A stretch of DNA of 64,000 nucleotides from Butyrivibrio sp. VCD2006. Its GTDB lineage: Bacteria > Bacillota > Clostridia > Lachnospirales > Lachnospiraceae. The stretch lies in contig NZ_AUIX01000015.1 in the NCBI RefSeq assembly GCF_000423925.1, forward strand, positions 1 to 64,000. Direction: 5' to 3'. The notes under the pieces are model-generated. The model had not been told where the DNA came from and searched no databases. It was given only the letters and a program-made list of their open reading frames with translations. Below are positions 1 to 8,021 of this stretch, piece by piece (position 1 is the first letter of the stretch; every line of letters begins with the position of its first letter). Both the position numbers and the translations under genes were made by a program.

Positions 1-216
1 CACAATACGGCATTACGGTATACAAGATTTTGTAATTTGCGCAAAAAAATAACCCATTACTGGGTTTCAAGGATTTTGGGTGTCAAACTTCCGGGTTACA
101 AGATGGGAAGCATGAATGCGGTTCTTAATTTGGAAAAAGATTGATCCGGTTTTATTGTTGCTTGCATATGATAACAAGTTGCCGGGAAAAGTTTTCGGAA
201 ACAGTCAAATATTTCG
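1..216. other. non-coding left edge of the window
   Basis: No convincing gene is seen. At about 51-66 there is a short inverted repeat, AACCCA / TGGGTT with a 4-base loop, next to an A-run on its left side. Read on the minus strand it resembles a weak intrinsic terminator (stem then T-run), but no minus-strand gene lies to its right to be terminated. It could belong to an unannotated small RNA or be chance. Confidence 0.35.
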
Positions 217-245
217 TTGACAACAAGAGACTGATTGATTACAAT
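217..245 (+). promoter_or_regulatory. sigma-A promoter of the riboflavin operon
   Basis: TTGACA at 217-222, a 17-base spacer, and TACAAT at 240-245 match the housekeeping consensus in all but one base. Transcription would start near 252, about 15 bases before the FMN riboswitch, the expected layout for a riboswitch-controlled rib operon. Confidence 0.85.
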
Positions 246-264
246 TTTTCTTAATTGAATAAAC

Positions 265-375
265 GATCTTCAGGGCAGGGTGTGATTCCCTACCGGCGGT
301 AAAGCCCGCGAGCCGTAAGGCATGATCCGGTGAGATTCCGGGGCCGACAGTATAGTCTGGATGGAAGAAGATGTA
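265..375 (+). ncRNA. FMN riboswitch (RFN element)
   Basis: The conserved RFN blocks appear in order: GATCTTCAGGGCAGGG at the 5' side, ATTCCCTACCGGCGGT, AAAGCCCGCGAGC, GATCCGGTGAGATTCCG, GGGCCGACAGTATAGTC, and the closing GGATGGAAGAAGAT. In this family FMN binding favours the downstream terminator and so lowers riboflavin synthesis. It lies directly before the rib genes, which supports this role. Confidence 0.96.
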
Positions 376-395
376 ATACTTTTTTAGCATGTATT

Positions 396-427
396 TCCCT
401 GAGAATATTTCGTTCTCGGGGATTTTT
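396..427 (+). terminator. riboswitch-associated intrinsic terminator
   Basis: A 10-bp stem, TCCCTGAGAA paired with TTCTCGGGGA (one G-U pair), has a 7-base loop and is followed by a T-rich run. It sits 20 bases after the riboswitch, where an FMN-controlled expression-platform terminator is expected. Confidence 0.85.
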
Positions 428-488
428 GTTTTATAGAAGATGACTACGGATTTTGATATAAGTCATAAAAATGTGAAGAAGTAATGCG

Positions 489-520
489 GATGCCCTGAAT
501 GGTTTCGGGGCATCTTTTTT
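489..520 (+). terminator. second terminator-like hairpin in the rib leader
   Basis: GATGCCCTGAA pairs with TTTCGGGGCATC and is followed directly by seven T residues. It lies 62 bases after the riboswitch terminator and still 134 bases before ribD. GGGGCAT (507-513) can pair either with ATGCCCT (490-496) to make this hairpin or with ATGCCCC (532-538) downstream, so it could act as a second switch. Attenuation at this point is inferred, not shown. Confidence 0.65.
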
Positions 521-523
521 TAC

Positions 524-653
524 TTATAAGAATGCCCCAAGAGGAAGCGCAATACTGTGTATGATATCTCGCTAAGTGATCTGCACATTGCGCAATAGGA
601 ATACGTTGGAAAGGCACTCGGCGGGTTTGAATCCGACTGAGTCTGGTGGAGGT
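524..653 (+). other. structured distal leader of the rib operon
   Basis: Two further inverted repeats occupy this untranslated stretch: GCGCAAT (547-553) with ATTGCGC (588-594), and a near-perfect hairpin at 619-645 (ACTCGGCGGG paired with TCCG-A-CTGAGT). The latter ends just before the ribD Shine-Dalgarno sequence GGAGG at 648-652. It may be an RNA control region or only a stabilising leader. It matches no riboswitch class I know. Confidence 0.45.
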
Positions 654-1790
654 ATGAACGACGAGGAGTATATGAGACGAGCACTGGAGCTCGCTGTAAA
701 GGGGCGGGGATACACGAATCCCAATCCCATGGTTGGCGCAGTGATCGTAAAAGAGGGGCGAATAATCGGCGAGGGTTATCACGAAAAATACGGACAACTC
801 CACGCTGAGAGAAATGCGTTTAAGAACTGCACGGAAAGTGCTGAAGGCGCGACTATATATGTGACGTTGGAGCCTTGCTGTCATTACGGAAAAACTCCTC
901 CGTGCACGGAAGCAATCATTGAGAATGGTATTAAAAGAGTTGTTGTTGGAATGCTTGATGTAAATCCAGTTGTTGCAGGTAACGGCGTGAGGATTCTTGA
1001 AGAACACGGAATTGAAGTGACCGTGGGAGTTCTCGAAGAGGAGTGCCGGAAGCTGAACAAGATTTTTATCAAATATATTCTTGAAAAAATTCCTTTCGTA
1101 ACAATGAAATATGCCATGACCGCTGACGGGAAAATTGCTACGGTTACAGGTCAGTCCAAGTGGATCACAGGCAGCAGTTCCCGCGAGAATGTGCACAGGA
1201 CAAGGCATGCCATGATGGGAATCATGGTTGGAGTCGGAACTGTGATCGCAGATGATCCGATGCTGGATGTGAGGTTGCCGGAGTTTGGGAAGGCTGAAGA
1301 AGTGACCAATAAAGCTCCCAGTAATCCAATAAGAATTATCTGTGACAGCAGCCTTAGAACCCCGCTTGATGCAAAGGTGGTGACCACAGCAAAAGAGATC
1401 AGAACAATTATCGCTACTGTTTCAGGTGATTCCGAAAAGATACAAGCATATGAAGAGATGGGCAGCGAGGTGCTAAGAGTTGATGCCCTTGATGGCAGGG
1501 TTGACCTTAAAAAACTGGTGAAGATGCTCGGAGAAATGGGAATCGACAGCATCCTTTTAGAGGGCGGCGGAGAGCTGAATTTCAGCGCCATAAAAGCTCA
1601 GATAGTTGATGAGGTTCAGATATACATGGCGCCTAAGATTTTCGGAGGAAATGCAAAGTCACCGGTTGCGGGAGAAGGAATTGAAAACATCGATGAGGCT
1701 GTGATGCTAAATCCGGTCAAAGTCGAGATGTTTGACGGTGATGTTTTCATCGAAAATGAGGTTATATACCGCAATCGTGAGAATGCATGA
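654..1790 (+). CDS. ribD: RibD, bifunctional pyrimidine deaminase/reductase
   Basis: RibD carries out two cytosolic steps of riboflavin synthesis: deamination of the diamino-pyrimidine made from GTP, then NADPH-dependent reduction of its ribosyl side chain. The N-terminal cytidine-deaminase-like domain (about residues 1-145) has the zinc site H50-A-E52 and C75/C84 in the PCCHYGKTPPC motif. The C-terminal reductase domain has the typical TADGKIA, SKWITG and LLEGGGELN segments. The 378-residue length is normal. ATG 654 is chosen because MNDEEYM lines up with the usual RibD start; the longer frame has no family similarity before it. GGAGG lies only one base before this ATG, unusually close. It is first in the rib operon and controlled by the upstream FMN riboswitch. 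Confidence 0.95.
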   Translation: MNDEEYMRRALELAVKGRGYTNPNPMVGAVIVKEGRIIGEGYHEKYGQLHAERNAFKNCTESAEGATIYVTLEPCCHYGKTPPCTEAIIENGIKRVVVGMLDVNPVVAGNGVRILEEHGIEVTVGVLEEECRKLNKIFIKYILEKIPFVTMKYAMTADGKIATVTGQSKWITGSSSRENVHRTRHAMMGIMVGVGTVIADDPMLDVRLPEFGKAEEVTNKAPSNPIRIICDSSLRTPLDAKVVTTAKEIRTIIATVSGDSEKIQAYEEMGSEVLRVDALDGRVDLKKLVKMLGEMGIDSILLEGGGELNFSAIKAQIVDEVQIYMAPKIFGGNAKSPVAGEGIENIDEAVMLNPVKVEMFDGDVFIENEVIYRNRENA

Positions 1791-1809
1791 TATGAGAAAT
1801 GGAGAGGAT

Positions 1810-2445
1810 ATGTTTACCGGGATTATTGAAGAGATAGGAAAAGTGAAGTCCCTTAAACGGAACAGTAAAGAAAGCCGATTGATCATCGGAGCTACGAAAA
1901 TTCTTGAGGACGTTCATATAGGAGACAGTATCGCTGTAAATGGGGTGTGTCTTACAGTTGTCAGTTTTTCATCAGGCGAGTTCACTGTGGATGTCATGAA
2001 TGAGACGTTTATGAGGTCCAGTCTTGGGAACCTTAAGATCGGCGAGGAGGTAAACCTCGAGAGAGCGATGGCGGCGAACGGCAGATTTGGCGGCCACATT
2101 GTGAGCGGCCACATCGATGGAACAGGAAGAATCAAGGCAGCCTTTGATGATGGCAATGCGAAGTGGTACGAGATAAATGTAGGCTCGGAGCTTCTTGAAG
2201 GAATTGTTATGAAGGGCTCAGTTGCGATTGATGGAATCAGCCTTACGGTTGCTAAGGTTACAAGTAGCAGCTTTGCTGTTTCTATTATTCCGCACACGTT
2301 GGATGCGACGATCCTAAGGGGGAAAAGAGCAGGCGATATTGTGAATATTGAGACCGACATGATCGGAAAGTATATAAAGCAGTTTGTGAAAGACGAAAAG
2401 GGAAGGGAAAACGTTTATGAAAAAATTAGTAGAGGAAGCTATTGA
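1810..2445 (+). CDS. ribE: riboflavin synthase, alpha chain
   Basis: This enzyme turns two molecules of 6,7-dimethyl-8-ribityllumazine into riboflavin plus the pyrimidine, the last step of the pathway. The 211-residue protein begins with the family hallmark MFTGIIEE and contains two lumazine-binding repeats, each with a G-SIAVNG/GSVAIDG-(V/I)-(C/S)LTV motif, at about residues 35-60 and 130-155. ATG 1810 is preceded by GGAG at 1801-1804. The gene follows ribD by 19 bases, and its 3' end overlaps the ribBA start by 29 bases, suggesting translational coupling. The gene is called ribC or ribE depending on species. Confidence 0.95.
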   Translation: MFTGIIEEIGKVKSLKRNSKESRLIIGATKILEDVHIGDSIAVNGVCLTVVSFSSGEFTVDVMNETFMRSSLGNLKIGEEVNLERAMAANGRFGGHIVSGHIDGTGRIKAAFDDGNAKWYEINVGSELLEGIVMKGSVAIDGISLTVAKVTSSSFAVSIIPHTLDATILRGKRAGDIVNIETDMIGKYIKQFVKDEKGRENVYEKISRGSY

Positions 2446-3610
2446 GGAGCTTAAGAGGGGTAAGCTGATTCTTGTGGTTGATGACGAGGACAGGGAGAAC
2501 GAGGGAGACCTCATCTGTGCTGCGGAGTTTGCAACAACAGAAAATGTAAATTTCATGGCAAGTAAAGCTAAAGGACTTATATGCATGCCCATGAGTAGCG
2601 AGATCGCTGACAGGCTGCAGTTTTATCCCATGGCTCAGGTGAATACCGACAACCATGAGACGGCTTTTACAATTTCAATTGATCACAAGGATACCACAAC
2701 AGGTATTTCAGCAAAGGAGCGCGGACTTACAGCTTGCATGGTTGTGTCGGAGGACGCTGTGGCAGCAGATTTCAGAAGGCCCGGGCACATGTTCCCGCTT
2801 GTTGCAAGAGAAGGCGGAGTGCTTGTAAGAGGCGGACACACTGAGGCAACCGTTGATCTTATGAGACTTGCAGGCCTCAAAGAGTGTGGACTTTGCTGTG
2901 AGATCATGGCCGAGGATGGATCCATGATGCGAAGAACAGAGCTTTTGGAGTTTGCAAAAGAGCATGGAATCGTGATGATAAGCATCGCTGATCTTAAGGA
3001 GTACCGTAAGATTTTTGACACGATAGTTGAGTGCTCTTCCATCGTGAAGATGCCCACAAAGTATGGTGAATTCATGGCTCACTGCTATGTAAACAAGATA
3101 ACCGGAGAGCATCATGTTGCACTTGTTAAGGGTGATATCGGTGACGGTGAGGACGTACTTTGCAGAGTTCATTCAGAGTGCCTTACAGGAGATGTTTTCG
3201 GATCAATGAGATGCGACTGCGGGCAACAGCTTGAAGGTGCCATGAAGATGATCGAGGAAGAGGGCAGAGGAATTCTTCTTTATATGAGGCAGGAAGGCAG
3301 AGGCATAGGACTTGTTAACAAGCTTAAGGCCTATAAGCTTCAGGAGGAGGGTATGGACACCCTGGATGCGAACATCGCTTTGGGCTTCCCCGGAGATCTT
3401 CGTGAGTACTACGTTGGTGCTCAGATTCTCAGAGAAATCGGAGTGAAGTCTCTTAATCTTTTGACCAATAATCCGGACAAGGTTTACCAGTTAAAGGACT
3501 ACGGAATCAGCATAAATAAGAGAGTTCCAATCGAGATTGAACCCACAGCTTTTGACCTGTTCTATCTTCAGACCAAGAGAGCAAGGATGGGACATCTGCT
3601 CAGGGTGTGA
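2417..3610 (+). CDS. ribBA: RibBA, DHBP synthase / GTP cyclohydrolase II
   Basis: The 397-residue fusion supplies both entry points to riboflavin. The N-terminal half (about 1-200) is 3,4-dihydroxy-2-butanone 4-phosphate synthase, with the acidic [11 protein letters not shown] motif and RPGHMFPL. The C-terminal half is GTP cyclohydrolase II, with the zinc cysteines of the [18 protein letters not shown] motif and the GTP-binding RQEGRGIGL motif. Both halves look complete, so both activities are expected. The start lies inside the end of ribE in another frame (29-base overlap), with an AGGGAA-type ribosome site inside ribE. Gene order ribD-ribE-ribBA-ribH is the classical Firmicute order. Confidence 0.96.
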   Translation: MKKLVEEAIEELKRGKLILVVDDEDRENEGDLICAAEFATTENVNFMASKAKGLICMPMSSEIADRLQFYPMAQVNTDNHETAFTISIDHKDTTTGISAKERGLTACMVVSEDAVAADFRRPGHMFPLVAREGGVLVRGGHTEATVDLMRLAGLKECGLCCEIMAEDGSMMRRTELLEFAKEHGIVMISIADLKEYRKIFDTIVECSSIVKMPTKYGEFMAHCYVNKITGEHHVALVKGDIGDGEDVLCRVHSECLTGDVFGSMRCDCGQQLEGAMKMIEEEGRGILLYMRQEGRGIGLVNKLKAYKLQEEGMDTLDANIALGFPGDLREYYVGAQILREIGVKSLNLLTNNPDKVYQLKDYGISINKRVPIEIEPTAFDLFYLQTKRARMGHLLRV

Positions 3611-3729
3611 TGCGAGAAAGAGAGTAATAAAAATTTTGATTGCGATAGATAAGGAACAGGCAATTGAAAGTGTAGGTATAAAAAATACACATATATTAAA
3701 TTACGAAAAATAAAATTTGGAGGAGAAAC

Positions 3730-4197
3730 ATGAAGACATTTGAAGGAAAGTTAGTATCTGAGGGAATTAAGGTAGGTATTGTAGCAGCGAGGTTCAACGA
3801 GTTCATTACCTCAAAGCTTCTTGGCGGTGCGCTCGATGCACTTAAAAGAGAGAATGTAAGTGAGGACGATATCGATGTAGCTTGGGTTCCCGGTGCATTT
3901 GAGATTCCGCTTGTTGCTTCCAAGATGGCAAAGAGCAGAAAGTATGATGCTATCATCTGTCTTGGCGCAGTTATCAGAGGTTCAACCTCTCACTATGATT
4001 ATGTGTGCGCTGAGGTTTCAAAGGGCATCGCACAGGTCAGCCTTAATGAAGGTCTTCCGGTAATGTTCGGTGTTCTTACAACTGACACCATCGAGCAGGC
4101 AATTGAGAGAGCAGGCACCAAGGCAGGTAACAAGGGCTTCGAGTGCGGCCAGGGTGCTATTGAGATGGTTAATGTGATCAGACAGATTGAGGGCTGA
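3730..4197 (+). CDS. ribH: 6,7-dimethyl-8-ribityllumazine synthase
   Basis: This lumazine synthase condenses the RibD-derived pyrimidine with the RibBA-derived butanone phosphate. The 155-residue length is typical. Visible signatures are ARFNEFIT near the N-terminus, VPGAFEIPL (about 54-62), the [15 protein letters not shown] segment carrying the catalytic-loop histidine, and [15 protein letters not shown] at 3719-3725 gives a good ribosome site for ATG 3730. A 119-base AT-rich gap separates it from ribBA, larger than the other gaps, so an internal promoter is possible, though I see no clear one. It is the last rib gene. Confidence 0.96.
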   Translation: MKTFEGKLVSEGIKVGIVAARFNEFITSKLLGGALDALKRENVSEDDIDVAWVPGAFEIPLVASKMAKSRKYDAIICLGAVIRGSTSHYDYVCAEVSKGIAQVSLNEGLPVMFGVLTTDTIEQAIERAGTKAGNKGFECGQGAIEMVNVIRQIEG

Positions 4198-4251
4198 TTT
4201 TGCAGTCAGAGATTGTGTGATGGTCAATAAGAGGTCAACAAGATGAAAAAC

Positions 4252-4288
4252 GCGGCCGAAATTGCTTAAAGAAGGCAGTTGCGGCCGC
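4252..4288. repeat. GCGGCCG palindromic element, copy 1
   Basis: GCGGCCG (4252-4258) and CGGCCGC (4282-4288) are perfect reverse complements separated by 23 bases. The layout is GCGGCCGAAA, about 20 variable bases, GTTGCGGCCGC. A second copy lies about 180 bases downstream, so this is a repeated unit rather than a chance stem. No T-run follows, so a simple terminator role is unlikely. Confidence 0.7.
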
Positions 4289-4430
4289 AAATTATTTCTG
4301 ACAATTTTATGAAATATCAAGCAAAAATGATATGTAGCAAAAGTATTCGTTAAACATACATAATATAAACTAATTTTCTGAAAATACTAGCATGAATTCT
4401 TTTCTAACTAATTGAAAAATGGTCAAATTA

Positions 4431-4467
4431 GCGGCCGAAAATGGGGAAAATAATAGGTTGCGGCCGC
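4431..4467. repeat. GCGGCCG palindromic element, copy 2
   Basis: GCGGCCG at 4431-4437 and CGGCCGC at 4461-4467 enclose 23 bases. The copy has the same length (37 bases) and arm arrangement as copy 1, with different inner sequence except for the shared GAAA and GTTG edges. Both copies also follow a GGTCAA segment. Confidence 0.7.
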
Positions 4468-4601
4468 GGAATGTGAACCGAGCAACTCAAATACCCACTT
4501 AAATACCAATAACTACCTTTTAGATGCTGGAAAAACCCTTCCTAAAATATTAGAATCAAAGAAATATAAAATAAAGAAATATAAAAATAAGGAGAGGCAT
4601 T

Positions 4602-4772
4602 ATGGAAACATGGTATTACGTAGTTGAGAGTATTGACGGCGATTATGCCAATTTAAGAAGAACAGATATTGAGTCAGATGATTTAAAGCTTGTTGCGAGA
4701 GCGCTCCTTCCTGATGGAATCGCGGAGGGAACACAGCTTAAGTATGAGCTTATGCAATATACAATTATTTGA
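4602..4772 (+). CDS. DUF3006 domain small protein
   Basis: A 56-residue protein begins METWYYVVESIDGDYANL and contains ALLPDGIAEGTQLKYEL. This matches the small DUF3006 family, which typically reads DRIEGDYAV followed by LLPEGVKEGDVL. The function of the family is unknown; the fold is expected to be a small beta-rich domain. GGAGAGG at 4591-4597 supports ATG 4602. The next gene starts 20 bases after the stop, so the two are probably co-transcribed. Confidence 0.75.
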   Translation: METWYYVVESIDGDYANLRRTDIESDDLKLVARALLPDGIAEGTQLKYELMQYTII

Positions 4773-4791
4773 TAGCTTAAGGAGGAACAAC

Positions 4792-5337
4792 ATGGCCGGA
4801 AGCGGGCATTTTTATTTCGTGCGTCATGGTGAGACCATATGGAATGTGGAGAATAAGATCTGTGGGGCAACTGATATTGCGCTGACAGAGAGAGGACATC
4901 AGCAGGCAATTGAGACAGGTGAAAAGATCCTGGCTGAAGGAATCAAAGCTGATGAGATTTTGACTTCTCCGCTTATCAGGGCATCGGAGACCGCAAGACA
5001 TATTTCCGAGATCACCGGAATTCCCATGAGAGTTGAGCAGAGGCTTATAGAGCAGAATTTTGGAAGATACGAATCTACTCCAAGAGACGGCAAGGAGTTT
5101 CACGAAGCTAAGAAGCATATGGCAAGCCGTTTTTCAACAGGTGAGTCCATGATGCAGCTTGCTCAGAGAATCTATAATCTCCTGGATGATATCAGAAAAG
5201 ATGACAAGGTATATATTCTTGTAGCCCATAATGGTATTGCCAGAATTGTGGAGTCTTATTTCAGGGAGATGGACAACGAGGAGTTTTCAAGCTTTGGGGT
5301 TAAGAACTGTCAGATCGTGAGATATGAGTTTGACTAG
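4792..5337 (+). CDS. histidine phosphatase family protein
   Basis: A 181-residue cytosolic protein of the phosphoglycerate-mutase-like family. The catalytic RHG motif is R11-H12-G13 in FVRHGETIWN. The partner histidine lies in LVAHNGIARI near the C-terminus, and LTSPLIRASETA is the usual substrate-loop region. Members are mostly phosphatases acting on small phosphorylated metabolites; the substrate cannot be told from sequence. The start at 4792 follows AAGGAGG (4779-4785). A longer in-frame reading reaching back to 4690 only overlaps the DUF3006 gene and lacks similarity. Confidence 0.88.
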   Translation: MAGSGHFYFVRHGETIWNVENKICGATDIALTERGHQQAIETGEKILAEGIKADEILTSPLIRASETARHISEITGIPMRVEQRLIEQNFGRYESTPRDGKEFHEAKKHMASRFSTGESMMQLAQRIYNLLDDIRKDDKVYILVAHNGIARIVESYFREMDNEEFSSFGVKNCQIVRYEFD

Positions 5338-5455
5338 CTTTTATTTTGCAATTCGATGTATTATGAATACCATGATTTCTTGAATCTTTCGTTCAAGATG
5401 AACATACATTTTTGCAGAAAATAAGAGTAAATTGGGGAGTTAAAAGGAGTTACTA

Positions 5456-6607
5456 ATGCTTAAAGAATACAAGCCATCAGAGATAGAGTTTTTAAAGGTA
5501 CATGGAAGGACAACTGCTAAAAAGGACCCGCTTAATCTGTATTGGACCGGTTCAGGCATCGAGATGAATGTGAAGGCATTTGAAGTCAGAATCAGATATC
5601 ATGCGGATTATGTGGCATTTGAGCCTTGGATAGATGTTGTTATAGGTGGCGTGCGCTTTCAGAAGCTGCCACTTGAGAAGGGAACACATGAGATCAGTAT
5701 CTGGAGAGGATCGATGTTTACACCTGCAAAGGATGTTCCTGTAAGGAATATTAAAATCATCAGGGATACACCTGCTATGCCGGGAGATCCCAATACGCTC
5801 GTACAGATAGAAGCGATCATCACTGATGGAACCTTTGAAAAAGTTGAGGAGCCCAAGCTTAGGATTGAATTTATAGGTGACAGCATCACCTCCGGAGAGG
5901 GAGGAATGGGGCCCGTCACGGAGCAGGACTGGGTCAGCGGAATTTTTGATGCTGTGAATAATTACGGATATCTGACTGCAGAGGCATTAGGCGCAGATTA
6001 CGAATCCTTCAGTCAGAGCGGTTTTGGATACATGTGGAACTGGTACGGCAATCAGAACGATAGCTTACCGAAATATTACGATCAGATCTGCGGACTGTTG
6101 CCCAAGGGAAAAGCAGCTGATACAGGTGCACTTGAGCCTTATAATTTTTCTGATTTTGTGCCGGATTTTGTGGTGATTAATCTTGGAACCAACGATGTCG
6201 GAGCTTATTCTGAGAATGGGCATGAATCAGCAAAGGCCATGAAGTTTGAGAATAAACATGTCCTTGATGAAAATGGTGCTATACCTTCAGAGGATGTAGA
6301 AGTTCTAAGAAAGGGTGCTATAGATTTTATTACGCACATCAGGGAAAAGCGCCCGAATGCCAAGATACTATGGGTGTATGGAATGCTTCTTCAGAATTCG
6401 GAAGTTTTAGACAAGCAGATGCCTGAGATTTTGTCAGGTGCTGTGGATGATTATGTGAAAGCATCAGGCGATGAAAATGTCTGGTATTTTCAGCTTCCTG
6501 TCACTCTTGAAGGAGAGTTTGGAGCAAAGTTCCACCCGGGACTTCCCGCGCACAAGAAGGCAGCAGAAGCACTTGCAGAAAAGATTACAGAGCTGAGGAA
6601 TTTATGA
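5456..6607 (+). CDS. SGNH/GDSL hydrolase, CE2-like esterase
   Basis: A 383-residue protein with two parts. An N-terminal beta-rich domain (about 1-125) resembles the jelly-roll domain of carbohydrate esterase family 2. The C-terminal SGNH hydrolase domain has catalytic S143 in FIGDSITSGEG, the oxyanion block NLGTND, and the catalytic Asp/His region near FHPGLPAHKKAAE about 20 residues from the end. Such enzymes usually remove acetyl groups from polysaccharides. No signal peptide is visible, so it may act inside the cell on imported oligosaccharides. AAAGGAG at 5443-5449 supports ATG 5456. Its stop overlaps the next start as ATGA. Confidence 0.82.
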   Translation: MLKEYKPSEIEFLKVHGRTTAKKDPLNLYWTGSGIEMNVKAFEVRIRYHADYVAFEPWIDVVIGGVRFQKLPLEKGTHEISIWRGSMFTPAKDVPVRNIKIIRDTPAMPGDPNTLVQIEAIITDGTFEKVEEPKLRIEFIGDSITSGEGGMGPVTEQDWVSGIFDAVNNYGYLTAEALGADYESFSQSGFGYMWNWYGNQNDSLPKYYDQICGLLPKGKAADTGALEPYNFSDFVPDFVVINLGTNDVGAYSENGHESAKAMKFENKHVLDENGAIPSEDVEVLRKGAIDFITHIREKRPNAKILWVYGMLLQNSEVLDKQMPEILSGAVDDYVKASGDENVWYFQLPVTLEGEFGAKFHPGLPAHKKAAEALAEKITELRNL

Positions 6608-7089
6608 AAAAAGAAGATAAGACAAACGTCATGCGTGTGCTTGACGGTAAGAAAATAAAATACGAGAGTCACGCATATGAGCCGGATGCAACTATGACCG
6701 GGGAAGAGATTGCGGGCATCTTAGGAGAGGATCCTGAGAAGGTTTTCAAAACACTTGTGACCCAGGGAAAATCCGGGGCTTACTATGTTTTCGTGGTACC
6801 TGTTAAGGAGGAGCTGGATCTTAAGAAGGCGGCAAAGGCAGCAGGTGAAAAGGCTGTAAGCATGATAAAGCAGAAGGAATTACTTCCGCTTACGGGATAT
6901 GTTCACGGTGGATGTTCGCCAATCGGAATGAAGAAGCAGTTTCCGACTTTCATTCATGAGACAGCGCAGCAGTATGAGCACATTTTTGTCAGTGCGGGAA
7001 AAGTTGGATTTCAGATTGAGCTTGCACCCGATGATCTTATGAGCGTTGTCAGATGTAGTCTCGCAGATATTGTAGTGATTTCAGATTGA
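6604..7089 (+). CDS. ybaK: YbaK/EbsC family Cys-tRNA(Pro) deacylase
   Basis: A 161-residue member of the YbaK/EbsC family, which in characterised members hydrolyses mischarged Cys-tRNA(Pro). The family features KVFKTLVTQGKSG, a central VPVKEELDLKKAAKAAGEK block and the GYVHGGCSPIGMKKQFPTF motif with its conserved lysine are all present. Length and order are normal. It overlaps the esterase gene by four bases (ATGA) and is probably translated by re-initiation. The coupling with an esterase looks incidental to function. Confidence 0.9.
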   Translation: MKKEDKTNVMRVLDGKKIKYESHAYEPDATMTGEEIAGILGEDPEKVFKTLVTQGKSGAYYVFVVPVKEELDLKKAAKAAGEKAVSMIKQKELLPLTGYVHGGCSPIGMKKQFPTFIHETAQQYEHIFVSAGKVGFQIELAPDDLMSVVRCSLADIVVISD

Positions 7090-7135
7090 CCTGACTATAA
7101 AGCATCTTTCTGGATAGCGTATGCAAAGCGGATTT

Positions 7136-7900
7136 TCACATCCCTTTGTATACCCTTGAAAGATAGAAGGACAAAAGGAATAGCCCTGCGGTCTCGGTGA
7201 AATGATAAACAACCGATGACCACACGATGCCTATTTCTCTGCCAAAGAAGTATACGGTGTGCATCTGAAGCGCACCGAAGGGTATCAGGAAAAGCAAAAG
7301 TACTCCAAGAGAAGCCAGTTTTAAGAACTGGTCATTTAGGAAAATTGCGGTCACTACGATACCGAGTAAAATGGCGGAGAGTATCTCAAGATATTTGAAA
7401 CCATGAGTCATGTTATAGAGAATAACGAAAGCGCTACCTGATGAATCTGCGTCTTTTGGCAGAGCATTCATCAGAGTGGAGATGAATTTTCTGTACATGA
7501 TAGATGTGAAAATGTAAATGAGTTCAGCACCGACGAAGATTACGGCCCATAATTCTATGAGCTGAATTATTGATGTAACTGACAAAGAAGCAATATCTTT
7601 TCCAAAGACTTCTTCCTGAAGCGCACCCATCTGACGTCTGTCATTCTTGGGCACTATGGCTATGTAGTGATTCACTTTTTTCCACGCGAAAAAGAATATC
7701 AGCCCTGCGGCTGCAATCTGAAGTGCAGAAATTGTAAGCTGAGAGTACCACATCATGGTATCGAGCATGTCGGGAGTGAGCGAATCCTGCTTTCGGAAGA
7801 CAATGCGAAGCACACCTTCGCATAGAGCGGCGATGATCTTTGTGATGGCGGTCATCATTATTGCATTTGAGAGAATATGCTTCTTAGAAGTTATATACAT
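7136..7900 (-). CDS. multi-pass membrane protein of unknown function
   Basis: The 254-residue product is strongly hydrophobic, with about six likely membrane spans (roughly residues 10-32, 52-72, 108-130, 160-180, 183-205 and 220-248). No family was recognised. A short hydrophilic section, VPKNDRRQMGALQEEVFGKD, probably forms a loop. GGAGG stands seven bases before the ATG on the minus strand. It is divergent from the following BspA-like genes and convergent with the YbaK gene, so it is likely a single-gene unit. Confidence 0.7.
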   Translation of the reverse strand: MYITSKKHILSNAIMMTAITKIIAALCEGVLRIVFRKQDSLTPDMLDTMMWYSQLTISALQIAAAGLIFFFAWKKVNHYIAIVPKNDRRQMGALQEEVFGKDIASLSVTSIIQLIELWAVIFVGAELIYIFTSIMYRKFISTLMNALPKDADSSGSAFVILYNMTHGFKYLEILSAILLGIVVTAIFLNDQFLKLASLGVLLLFLIPFGALQMHTVYFFGREIGIVWSSVVYHFTETAGLFLLSFYLSRVYKGM

Positions 7901-8021
7901 TTTGAGCCTCCGAATTCATCAAAGGTACTATATAGAATTTTACCACAGCTTCTATTATAATGACTATTCGAGGGACGTTTGTTTCGCGAAAAAAGAAAAA
8001 AGTTTTTAAGGGGAATCATAT

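Larger units (their letters stand above)
4198..4601. other. 404-base intergenic region with two GC-rich palindromes
   Basis: No open reading frame is convincing here. The sequence is very AT-rich except for two short inverted repeats ending in GCGGCCGC, annotated separately. Just before the next gene AAAGAAATATAAAAT is nearly repeated in tandem (about 4558-4588). GGAGAGG at 4591-4597 is the ribosome site of the following small gene. Confidence 0.6.

Noticed and set aside
205..390. Minus-strand frame over the FMN riboswitch
   Set aside because: The sequence is fully explained by the riboswitch and promoter on the plus strand.
648..653. T-box leader controlling ribD
   Set aside because: No AGGGTGG-x-ACCGCG antiterminator block is present; only loose tRNA-like pieces are seen.
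444..1208. A 254-codon open frame on the minus strand across the ribD start
   Set aside because: It is antisense to ribD and the rib leader, contains terminator hairpins, has odd composition and no family likeness; ribD is certain.
4252..4467. Vector or linker contamination, because GCGGCCGC is a NotI site
   Set aside because: The sites occur in matching 37-base palindromes in native AT-rich sequence, with no vector-like flanks.
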